Shown here one piece after another: positions 14,075-21,019 of a stretch of DNA of 22,893 nt; the stretch's first letter is position 1; the number at the start of each line of letters is the position of its first letter. The notes beneath the pieces were generated by a model. That model made no database searches. It was not told the DNA's origin and worked only from the letters and a program-made list of their open reading frames with translations. This DNA is from JBHHZM01 sp046758065. GTDB lineage: Bacteria > Pseudomonadota > Alphaproteobacteria > JAAXGF01. The stretch is from contig JBHHZM010000044.1 of the NCBI GenBank assembly GCA_046758065.1, positions 1-22,893 on the forward strand. The letters run 5' to 3'. A program made the position numbers and the translations under genes.

Positions 14075-16093
14075 ATGAGTGGTCTGCCTGAGATGCCCGG
14101 CGATTCCCGCGAGTTGATTGCCGGCAGCCGCCGTTGGCTTTTCGCTGCGGCTGCCGCCTACCTGGTGTTCGTGGTTTACGGCAGCCTGGTGCCGCTCGAA
14201 TTCGAGCCGCTTCCGCTGACCGGGGCCTGGGAGCGCTTCTCCGCCATTCCTCGCCTCGACATCGGCATCGGATCGCGCGCCGACTGGGTTGCAAACGTCC
14301 TTCTCTTCGCGCCGCTTGCCTACCTCTGGACCGGCGCGCTGTGGCCGGGCGGACGTACCGGCGCGGCGCTCGCCGTTTCCCTCCTGGTTTGGCTCGCATG
14401 CGTCGCCCTCGGCCTCGGTGTCGAGTTCGCGCAAATCTATTTCCCGCCGCGCACGGTCTCCCAGAACGATATTTTCGCCGAGACGGTAGGAGCCGCTCTC
14501 GGCATTCTTGCCTGGTGGTGGTCGGGGCCGTGGATCACGCGCGAGCTCTGGGCTTGGCAGGCGCGCCGCGGCCCGACGCCCCTGCCCGAGCGCCTTCTCT
14601 GGATTTACCTCGCTGTTCTGTTCGGCTACAGCCTGCTGCCGCTCGATCTCACCATCAGCCCGGTGGAAATCTATCACAAGTGGCGCGAAGGCCGCGTGAT
14701 CCTGGTCCCCTTCGGCGACGCATTCGAAAGCACGCCGGACACGCTCTACGGCCTCGCCATGGGCGCGCTGATCTGGCTTCCTGTGGGTTTTCTGTGGACC
14801 GTCGCGGGCAGGAGGACGCCGCTTCGGGCGGCGTTCCGGACGCTGCTTGCCGCGGCGCTTCTCGAATTCCTGCAGCTTTTCGTGCTGTCCCGAATCAGCG
14901 AGACCGCCGACGTGATAACCGCCGTTGCGGGCGGTGCGCTGGGCGCCCTGCTTGCGCTGCCGTTCCGGCCGGGCGCCGCCGCCGCCGACGGTTCGACACC
15001 TGGCGAAGGCAAGCGGGCGTCGGCCGGAGCGGGCGGCGCCGCTGGCATCGTCAAACGGTTGTTGTTTTTCGCCCTCGGCGTCGCCGCCATCGCCGGCGCA
15101 CTGAATTTAGCCATGTCCTACCCCGGCGCGCCGTATGACCTGCGCGCGCTGTTCATCGACGCCGGCGGCGCCGTCTCGATCACGACGTTCGCGATATGGC
15201 TCTTGTGGATCGGCATGAGCGGCGCCCTGCTCGGCCGTCTCGGCGCGCGGATCGGCTTCGCTTTCATCGTGATACCCGCGCTGATCATAGTGGCGGCGGC
15301 GCTCGGCTACATCCTGCTTGCGGCGAGCGTCACGCCCGACAGCATCGAGAGCGTTCTCGGCGCGCCGCTGTTCCGGCGGGTTTCGGCGGGATCGGCCATT
15401 CTGGAGTGGATCCGGAGGGCGATACTCGACGCCGCGCCGGCGCTGGAGATGGTCGACCAGGCCGAGACCGTCGGCCGCTACGCCGCGCTCCTAGGGCCGC
15501 TCATACTCTGTCTGGCGATTTTCAACGCCAGCATCGAAAGGCTCGCGATCTACGGTCGCAACGAACGGGTCCGCTATTTCCTGAGCTACTGCCTGGTGTA
15601 TTTCGTTCTCCTCAGCCCGTGGTTCTATCTGAGCAAGCTCGCCGTCCTCGATTTCGCCGCGACCGACTATCTGACCGGGCTCGTGGCTCCGGCCCGGTTC
15701 GGTGTCGTCGGCGGCGAGGTCTTTCTGTTTGTGCTGATCGTTGTGATCGCCCTGCACGCGACGCTGCTCGCCCGAGCGGGCGGCGTCGGGCCGAAATGGT
15801 TCCTTCTCGCGGTCGCCGCTTTCCTCGGCGCGGTTCCGCTCGGCTGGCTGCTCGTCAACGCCGGGCTGGTTTCCGAACTCGCGACATCCGGCCGGACGAT
15901 CCCGGGCCTGGAATTTCTGCTCGGACCGGGCCGCGAGACCCCGCTTTCGACGGTCAGGCTGTTCCTCGGGTGGTCGATGGTTTACGTCGCCGGCGTCTCG
16001 CTCCTCGCCTACGGCGCAGGGCTGGTTCTGCCGTTCGGCCGCGGCGGCGACAGGCAACCGGCGCGGTTGGCCGCCGCGTCCGAAAGCGGTTGA
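14075..16093 (+). CDS. Large polytopic membrane protein with two tandem VanZ-like modules
   Basis: 672 residues, very hydrophobic. A first VanZ-like module at about 25-150 has the family pattern: VANVLLFAPLAYLW (about 72-85), GVEFAQIYFPPRT (115-127) and NDIFAETVGAALG (131-143). A second module at about 170-297 repeats it in weaker form: GALIWLPVGFLW (about 230-241), LLEFLQL (262-268) and ETADVITAVAGGALG (276-290). An Ala/Gly-rich cytoplasmic-looking linker (about 300-325) leads to a further 330 residues with seven or so membrane segments and no recognised domain. VanZ proteins confer teicoplanin resistance in enterococci, but Gram-negative homologues are often found in exopolysaccharide clusters, and the role is unknown. 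AGAGGA lies three bases before the ATG. The adjacent methyltransferase and glycosyltransferases suggest an envelope polysaccharide function. Confidence 0.8.
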   Translation: MSGLPEMPGDSRELIAGSRRWLFAAAAAYLVFVVYGSLVPLEFEPLPLTGAWERFSAIPRLDIGIGSRADWVANVLLFAPLAYLWTGALWPGGRTGAALAVSLLVWLACVALGLGVEFAQIYFPPRTVSQNDIFAETVGAALGILAWWWSGPWITRELWAWQARRGPTPLPERLLWIYLAVLFGYSLLPLDLTISPVEIYHKWREGRVILVPFGDAFESTPDTLYGLAMGALIWLPVGFLWTVAGRRTPLRAAFRTLLAAALLEFLQLFVLSRISETADVITAVAGGALGALLALPFRPGAAAADGSTPGEGKRASAGAGGAAGIVKRLLFFALGVAAIAGALNLAMSYPGAPYDLRALFIDAGGAVSITTFAIWLLWIGMSGALLGRLGARIGFAFIVIPALIIVAAALGYILLAASVTPDSIESVLGAPLFRRVSAGSAILEWIRRAILDAAPALEMVDQAETVGRYAALLGPLILCLAIFNASIERLAIYGRNERVRYFLSYCLVYFVLLSPWFYLSKLAVLDFAATDYLTGLVAPARFGVVGGEVFLFVLIVVIALHATLLARAGGVGPKWFLLAVAAFLGAVPLGWLLVNAGLVSELATSGRTIPGLEFLLGPGRETPLSTVRLFLGWSMVYVAGVSLLAYGAGLVLPFGRGGDRQPARLAAASESG

Positions 16094-16227
16094 GGCAAGG
16101 GCGCCCGCCGGGCTCTCATGCCGTGAGGCGCCTCTAAATGCTGGAGCGGCTGTGCTACACTCGCGCCGGACGGTAGCCAGGGGCATCCCGGGTCCGGGGC
16201 ATTTCGTGAACGGGTCGAGGTTCTGGA

Positions 16228-17073
16228 ATGATGGAAGAGACGGACCGGGAGAACGCCGCCGCCGAGGCCGATGCGCGGGACGCCTGGAACCACTCGACTC
16301 GCGACGAGTTCTATCGATACTACGCCGCCGAGAGCCTGAGCGAGGCGACCATGCGGCGTTTTCTCGGCGTCCGGGACGCCGTCCTGAAGCTGCGCGGCGA
16401 CGACGGCGCGGACGTCTCGCTCGACGTTGTTGACATCGGCTGCGGCGCCGGGGCCTCGAGCCTGATCTGGGCCGAACTGGGTCACCGTGTGCGGGGTCTA
16501 GACATCAACGAGGCGCTGGTCGAGCTGGCGCGGCAACGTGCCAGGGAGGCCGGATGCGAGGCCCGCTTCGACGTGGCGTCGGCGACGGACATTCCCTGGG
16601 AGGACGAATCGGCGGATGTGTGCGTCGTCCCCGAGTTGCTCGAGCACGTCGCCGACTGGGAGGGCTGTCTCGACGAGGTCGCGCGCATCCTGAGGCCGAA
16701 AGGCATACTCTACCTGAGCACGTCGAGCAAGCTGTGCCCCCGACAGCACGAGTTCAACCTGCCGCTCTATAGCTGGTATCCAGCGCCCCTCAAGCACCGT
16801 TTCGAACGCCTCGCGGTGACGACGCGGCCGGCGCTCGCAAACTACGCGACCTATCCGGCGGTCAACTGGTTTTCCTTCTCCGGCCTGCGCGCGGCGCTCG
16901 CCGCCCGCGGGTTCCGCGAATTCCACGATCGCTTCGACAGCGCGGCCCTGAGGGACGGCGGTGCGCTCAGGCGGGGCGTTCTGGCAGCGATCCGGATGAG
17001 CCCGGTGACGCGCTGGCTCGGTTATGTGGCGACCGAGGGGACGATCATCATCGCGGTCAAGGGCGACGGCTGA
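16228..17073 (+). CDS. Class I SAM-dependent methyltransferase (UbiG/Methyltransf_11-like)
   Basis: 281 residues. SAM-binding motif I is VVDIGCGAGASSLIWAELG (about 67-85). The acidic end of strand 2 is GLDINEALVELAR (Asp92), followed by DVASATDIPWEDESADVCVVPELLEHVADW and the post-motif RILRPKGILYLSTSS (about 153-167). The N-terminal 50 residues form a helical cap with Tyr/Glu (DEFYRYYAAESLSEATMRRFL). The C-terminal 110 residues (YSWYPAPLKHRFE, NYATYPAVNWFSF) resemble substrate caps of methyltransferases in polysaccharide clusters. The acceptor is unknown, but a sugar of the nearby glycan is plausible. The start ATG 16228 has GAGG seven bases upstream; a second ATG follows at once. A TACACT -10-like element at 16156-16161 is seen without a good -35. 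Confidence 0.87.
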   Translation: MMEETDRENAAAEADARDAWNHSTRDEFYRYYAAESLSEATMRRFLGVRDAVLKLRGDDGADVSLDVVDIGCGAGASSLIWAELGHRVRGLDINEALVELARQRAREAGCEARFDVASATDIPWEDESADVCVVPELLEHVADWEGCLDEVARILRPKGILYLSTSSKLCPRQHEFNLPLYSWYPAPLKHRFERLAVTTRPALANYATYPAVNWFSFSGLRAALAARGFREFHDRFDSAALRDGGALRRGVLAAIRMSPVTRWLGYVATEGTIIIAVKGDG

Positions 17074-17127
17074 ACCCGCAGGCGCGCGCCGGAACGATTC
17101 CCGGGCGGTAGCGTGCGTCCCGGCGTG

Positions 17128-17697
17128 CTATTCCTTGCCCGTCGGGTACTCGACGAAGAAGTGGTAAAACTCCTTGGCGTAACCCCAGGTGGTCCAGCGG
17201 AACCCTTCATTATACGGCGTATAAGCCACGGAAGTGTAGTCGAAGCTGTACCCAAAGGTGCAGCCCTTGCCCTGAGACGTGCGGTTCCAGTTGGGGTCCC
17301 AGTTTTCGTAGCCGTCAAGGGGAAGGACCTCGCCGGTGGTCCACTGCAGGCGCCGCACGCCGCACCAGTAGCGCAGGCCGACCCAGACATAGCCTATCGT
17401 ATGAAAGGTATCGCGCAGGAAATCGTTGGTCGCCTTGTCCTTGACCACGGCGAGACGCCCGCGCACCCCCTTGTAGACACGGCTGCGCGCGACATTGTTC
17501 GACCATCCCCAATTGATCTCGTGGAGGTCTTTCCCGCGCCCGGAATACCCCACCGGCGCCCACACCAACTGGAAATAGCTCTTGGTCGCCGGATTGTAAT
17601 AGATCGGCGAGTCGCGCTCGGGATCGCTCGGCGTTGCAGACGCCGGCGCGGGTCCGGTCAACAGCAGGACGACGAACAGTATCGCAAGGCGCCACAT
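17128..17697 (-). CDS. Secreted C-type-lectin-like domain protein
   Basis: 189 residues. A clean Sec signal peptide (about 1-21, MWRLAILFVVLLLTGPAPASA) is followed by a single domain that matches the C-type lectin fold by pattern: SYFQLVWAPVG as first strand, GRLAVVKDKATNDFLRDTF as the A(S)-x-x-EN-FL helix equivalent, YVWVGLRYW as the WIGL core motif (about 103-111), and LQWTTGEVLPLDGYENWDPNW as the W-x-W-x-DG-x-x-x-Y-x-NW strand. Cys112 and Cys146 could form a disulfide. The canonical EPN/WND calcium-sugar motif is not obvious, so carbohydrate binding is uncertain. GGAGA lies seven bases before the ATG, with a plausible promoter upstream. It is encoded opposite to the polysaccharide genes around it. 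The fold call is by eye. Confidence 0.7.
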   Translation of the reverse strand: MWRLAILFVVLLLTGPAPASATPSDPERDSPIYYNPATKSYFQLVWAPVGYSGRGKDLHEINWGWSNNVARSRVYKGVRGRLAVVKDKATNDFLRDTFHTIGYVWVGLRYWCGVRRLQWTTGEVLPLDGYENWDPNWNRTSQGKGCTFGYSFDYTSVAYTPYNEGFRWTTWGYAKEFYHFFVEYPTGKE

Positions 17698-18050
17698 CGG
17701 CGGGTCTCCCGAATGACCAACGGGCCGCCATTATAGCGCATTTTCGGGCACCGACCAATCCGCTGCGCGCCGCCGGGCGGGGGGCGGGCGAGCGCGAAAT
17801 TCGCGCGAAAGTCACCGTTAACCTTTGTCTGCGTCTATAATGACGAGCCGGTGATTCGCCGCCGCATCGGGGCATCGTCCTGCGGAACAGGCCGCTTGGA
17901 GCGCCGGATTTGCGACCGATTCGGCCCGGGACCGCTCAGCCGTGGCGCCTTGGGCGTGAAAGGTCCGCCGTCGCGGTGAGAGTCGCTTGACGTTCGCGTG
18001 GTTCTGGTATTTATCGCCACTGGTCGATTGTCGGGATGGAGAGCCACCGG
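17698..18050. other. 353-bp divergent intergenic region upstream of the lectin-like and GT2 genes
   Basis: Besides the minus-strand promoter it holds a 15-bp near-perfect palindrome, GCGCGAA A TTCGCGC (17792-17806), and a TATAAT on the plus strand (17836-17841). That TATAAT lacks a matching -35 and lies about 200 bp from the GT2 gene. The palindrome could be an operator for either direction. No gene is seen. Confidence 0.4.
17730..17757 (-). promoter_or_regulatory. Predicted promoter of the lectin-like gene
   Basis: On the minus strand TTGGTC (17757-17752), a 16-bp spacer and a consensus TATAAT (17735-17730) precede the gene. A start near 17723 leaves a leader of about 26 nt that contains the GGAGA ribosome site. 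Confidence 0.45.
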
Positions 18051-18935
18051 ATGCCGCGGGTCAGCGTTGGGATGCCGGTTTACAACAACGTCGCGACAAT
18101 CGAACGCGCCATCGTTTCGATACTCTGCCAGACGTTTCGCGATTTCGAACTGATCATTTCCGACAACGCCTCGACCGACGGAACCACCGCGATCATCGGA
18201 CGGCTCGCCGCGCGCGATCCCCGCATCGCCCATATCCGCCAACCGGAAACCGTGAGTGCGGCGGAAAATTTCCGGATCGTCCTTCTGGAGGCGAAGGCGC
18301 CCTACTTCATGTGGGCGGCGGGGGACGATTACTGGTGCGACACGTTCATTGAAAAAAACCTCGCGGCGCTCGAAGCCGACCCCGAGCTCGTGGGCTCGAC
18401 CTCGAAGGTGCAGTTCACCCACAACGGCGAGCCTGTCGAGCTCGCGGGGATCGACGGCAACTTGGCGCTCATGGGAACGGTTAGGGAAAACATATATCAC
18501 TATCTTCAGGATCCGGGCAGCATGGGGCTCATCTATTCGCTCACGCGGCGGGAATCGCTGGTCGCATCCTATCCTTCCGAATCATTCCATGCTCTCGACT
18601 GGGCGATCACCTTGGGTACGCTAAGATTCGGGAAATACAATATGATCGACGAAGTTCTCCTGGTGCGGGACAATACCGAGATCAGCGGCTATACGAAGCA
18701 GGTCGATATCGACAACAAAACGTATTTGACCCGGCTGTTTCCTCTCCTGCCGTTTACGCGATACGCCATATTCAAGCTCAGGATTCCCTTGTCGCGCTGG
18801 ACCATCGTATCGTTGATCGAAATGAACGCGCGTTTTCACAGAAGTTACGCTTTGTACAAATACCCTCGTTACGGGAAGTGTATCGGCGTGGTCTTCGGCG
18901 CCGTGGACAAGGTTTTTCGGGCCCTTTTCAGATAA
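18051..18935 (+). CDS. Family 2 glycosyltransferase (GT-A fold)
   Basis: 294 residues. It transfers a sugar from a nucleotide-sugar donor during surface polysaccharide assembly on the cytoplasmic side. The GT2 core is complete: PRVSVGMPVYNNVATIERAI, SILCQTFRDFELIISDNASTDGT (about 23-45), AENFRIVLLEAKAPYFMWAAGDDYW (DxD equivalent GDD at about 91-93) and the acceptor part with ALDWAITLGTLRFGKY. The C-terminal 80 residues carry hydrophobic/aromatic segments that may associate with the membrane. Start choice: ATG 18051 has GGAG nine bases upstream; ATG 18036 in frame would add five residues. An A7 run at 18352-18358 is unusual in this GC-rich gene. The 3' third is richer in A+T than neighbouring genes, as often seen in exchanged glycan loci. 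Confidence 0.9.
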   Translation: MPRVSVGMPVYNNVATIERAIVSILCQTFRDFELIISDNASTDGTTAIIGRLAARDPRIAHIRQPETVSAAENFRIVLLEAKAPYFMWAAGDDYWCDTFIEKNLAALEADPELVGSTSKVQFTHNGEPVELAGIDGNLALMGTVRENIYHYLQDPGSMGLIYSLTRRESLVASYPSESFHALDWAITLGTLRFGKYNMIDEVLLVRDNTEISGYTKQVDIDNKTYLTRLFPLLPFTRYAIFKLRIPLSRWTIVSLIEMNARFHRSYALYKYPRYGKCIGVVFGAVDKVFRALFR

Positions 18936-19016
18936 TTTCGGGCCTGGATTTCAAAACGGAATCGCCGTGATCCGGCGGCGCTCCCCGGATCGATATAAAG
19001 CGAGATCGGATAATTC

Positions 19017-19136
19017 ATGGAAACGGCGGTTCACGTTGCCAAGGGTGGCGAGACCGGGAGCGGGCCGATCTCCCGGCCCCGCAACGCCGTCGCGTGAGGA
19101 CGGCGCGCCGCGCATCGGCGAGAGGCCGGGCAATGA
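19017..19136 (+). repeat. Leader of the truncated flippase copy, homologous to 20910-21023
   Basis: The stretch before the truncated flippase aligns with the stretch before the full-length one, starting from CATG and sharing ACCGGG, GCCGATC and CGCGCCGCG blocks, with one 6-nt length difference. Divergence is substantial, unlike the perfect repeat further downstream. It shows that both flippase 5' ends derive from one ancestor including the upstream region. Substitutions hit second codon positions most often, so a coding role for the small open frame here is unlikely. Confidence 0.5.
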
Positions 19137-19405
19137 GCGTTCGCAAGTCGCTGGTGTTCTCCTTCGTCGAGAGCTACGGCCGGCTGCTTCTCAACTTCGC
19201 GCCCGCGGTCATTCTCGCCCGGCTGCTGACGCCGGCGGAAATCGGCATCTTTTCGCTCAGCGTCGCCTTCATCGGGCTCGCGCACATGCTGCGTGAATTC
19301 GGGGTCATGAACTTCCTGGTCCAGGAGAAGGACCTCACCGAGGACAAGATGCGGACCGCGTTCACCGTCGCGTTCCTCACCGGCGCGGTGGCGGCAACTC
19401 GGTAG
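19133..19405 (+). pseudogene. Truncated 5' copy of the wzx-type flippase gene
   Basis: ATG 19133 begins 85 codons that align with the N-terminus of the complete flippase at 21020. The first 41 nt differ at 7 positions (changes K/R, V/A, F/L, S/N), the next 215 nt are identical, and then the frame leaves homology (GAVAATR) and stops at TAG 19403-19405. A complete flippase has 12-14 membrane helices. This fragment has only the first two or so and cannot work as a transporter. It is directly followed by a 13-bp imperfect tandem repeat and the convergent GT4 gene. It could be a remnant of an older full flippase gene or the product of a duplication. Confidence 0.85.
19174..19388 (+). repeat. 215-bp perfect direct repeat, copy 1
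   Basis: Base-for-base identical to 21061-21275 (offset 1887 bp). It sits at the same distance (41 nt) from the ATG in both flippase copies, so the frame is conserved across it. Flanks are clearly diverged on the left and unrelated or nearly so on the right. Confidence 0.95.
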
Positions 19406-19424
19406 TGGTATTCGGTAGTGGAAT
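19399..19424 (+). repeat. 13-bp tandem duplication at the truncation junction
   Basis: TCGGTAGTGGTAT is followed directly by TCGGTAGTGGAAT, 12 of 13 bases identical. The first unit contains the stop codon of the truncated flippase. It may be a scar of the rearrangement that cut the gene. Confidence 0.6.
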
Positions 19425-19454
19425 CAAGATGAAAGTCGTGTCCGGTTGACGACG

Positions 19455-20783
19455 CTATCCGTCACAGGCGTCGCTTCTGACGCCGTGCTCGTTCGCGAGG
19501 ACTCTTGATGCGACGGAGCGGAGAGTGGCGTCGTACGCGGTGAACAGGTAGGTTTCCAATGCTTTCGGGCTGTACCGGCTCGTCACGAGTCGGAGCCCCG
19601 CATCGGCAATATTCTCATATTCCGTCTCGTCGACCATGAGCCGATGGCAGGCGCGAGCCAAAGCCTCCGGATCGTCGCCGATCAGAATGTCCTTTCCCGG
19701 GGTAACGTCGATGCCTTCCGCGCCGATGGTCGTCGACACGACGGGTTTGCGAAAACTGAAGGCCTCCAATATCTTGATCCGCGTTCCCCCGCCGGTTCTG
19801 ATCGGCGCCAGCACGATGTCGCACGCACGGTAATGCGGCGCGACATCGGGAACCTCGCCAACTACCGTGACCTCGGCGATGTTCCCGAGACTCCGCACCG
19901 CGCCGGTCGGGTTCTTCCCGACGATGTCAAAACGGAATCTGCCGGGGGCGATCCGCCGCAATATCGGCAGGACTTCATCGCAGAAGAACAACACGGCGTC
20001 TTCATTCGGCACATACGCCATCGAGCCCACGAACAGGAGCGTGAAGATCCGGTCGTGGTCGCGATGCAGATCGTTCGGGACGGTCGGGAGCGCCACGGTG
20101 TTCGGAAGGACGGAAACGGACCTGTATCCGTACCGTCGTTCGATTTCGTGCCTGTCATTGGTCGAACAAACGAAGACGCAATCGAATTTGTGGAAAAGCC
20201 GGCGCTCTTCCAGCTCGAATTTTTTTGCCTCCAGGCGCTCGACGAGATACCACTGCCGGCCCATTCGGCCGCGCAGCAGGTCGGCGGCGCGTCTCGTGGC
20301 CTTGGACTCGAAATCGTCGATGTCGAGAAACAGGGCGGGTTTCCTGCCGCGTTGCGCCTTTGCCAAATGGACCGCCATGGGCGCAAGGTTCAAGCGAAAC
20401 GCGTGTATGGCGTCGAAGCGTACGGCGCCGAACGCATCGGCGACCAATGCGCGCGCGCGCCGGTCCCACATGGTCTGGAACAGGGCTCGCGGCAACAGCG
20501 CGTTCAGGATGAGCCTGACCTGAACCGAGCGGATTTTCGTGACGCTGCGGAAAACGTATGATCCCGACTGATCCACCGAGAAGAACAGTTTTCCCACGAC
20601 CAGATCATCGAGCTCGGAAGGAACGTCTTGCCCGGTTTCTCCGCGAATGATGTCGGCGATGACCAGAAAGACATCGAAACGGCTTTGGAGCGTTTCGAGC
20701 ACACGTCTCGCGCGCATGGCCGTGCCGCCGCCGGTGCTCCGCGGTATCACGGGGCTCAGGAATAGTACTTTTGGTCGCGGCAT
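19455..20783 (-). CDS. Family 4 glycosyltransferase (GT-B fold)
   Basis: 442 residues. The N-terminal Rossmann-like half begins KVLFLSPVIPRSTGGGTAMRARRVLETL, with the Gly-rich donor/acceptor loop. LFLDIDDFESKATRR (about 151-165) is shared with a GT4 subgroup. The C-terminal half starts at TLLFVGSMAYVPNEDAVLFF (about 248-267) and carries the nucleotide-sugar binding signature GGGTRIKILEAFSFRKPVVSTTIGAEGI (about 331-358) with the conserved Glu. It is complete and likely active in glycan assembly; donor and acceptor are unknown. It is the only glycan gene here on the minus strand. It lies between the truncated and full flippase copies and is therefore flanked by the 215-bp direct repeats. GGATGGGA lies just before the ATG. 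Confidence 0.9.
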   Translation of the reverse strand: MPRPKVLFLSPVIPRSTGGGTAMRARRVLETLQSRFDVFLVIADIIRGETGQDVPSELDDLVVGKLFFSVDQSGSYVFRSVTKIRSVQVRLILNALLPRALFQTMWDRRARALVADAFGAVRFDAIHAFRLNLAPMAVHLAKAQRGRKPALFLDIDDFESKATRRAADLLRGRMGRQWYLVERLEAKKFELEERRLFHKFDCVFVCSTNDRHEIERRYGYRSVSVLPNTVALPTVPNDLHRDHDRIFTLLFVGSMAYVPNEDAVLFFCDEVLPILRRIAPGRFRFDIVGKNPTGAVRSLGNIAEVTVVGEVPDVAPHYRACDIVLAPIRTGGGTRIKILEAFSFRKPVVSTTIGAEGIDVTPGKDILIGDDPEALARACHRLMVDETEYENIADAGLRLVTSRYSPKALETYLFTAYDATLRSVASRVLANEHGVRSDACDG

Positions 20784-20909
20784 TTCCCATCCATATTCGT
20801 TCGCCTGTTAAAATTCACCTTATATTAGCGACATCGCCTCCCAATGGCCTTGCCAGGCGCCTGCCGCCTTGCAGGGACGGAACCGGAATGAAAAAGAAGC
20901 GGGCAATCC

Positions 20910-21019
20910 ATGAAAATCGCCGCTGACGTCGTCAGGAGAGGCGGGACCGGGATCGTGCCGATCCCCCGTCGCCGCGCGGTACCCGCGCGCCGCGCCGCGT
21001 GCCCGGAAAGTGTCGGGCG
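20910..21019 (+). repeat. Leader of the full flippase, homologous to 19017-19132
   Basis: This is the second member of the diverged leader pair. An open frame from ATG 20910 runs 37 codons and ends in a TGA overlapping the flippase start (ATGA). The matching frame in copy 1 is interrupted by TGA at 19095-19097 and evolves without codon constraint, so it is treated as a noncoding leader. The rest of the 236-bp GT4/flippase gap is AT-rich around 20790-20830. Confidence 0.45.

Noticed and set aside
17128..17697. CTLD protein as target of a diversity-generating retroelement
   Set aside because: No reverse transcriptase gene, no template repeat resembling the 3' end of the gene, and no Asn-rich variable region.
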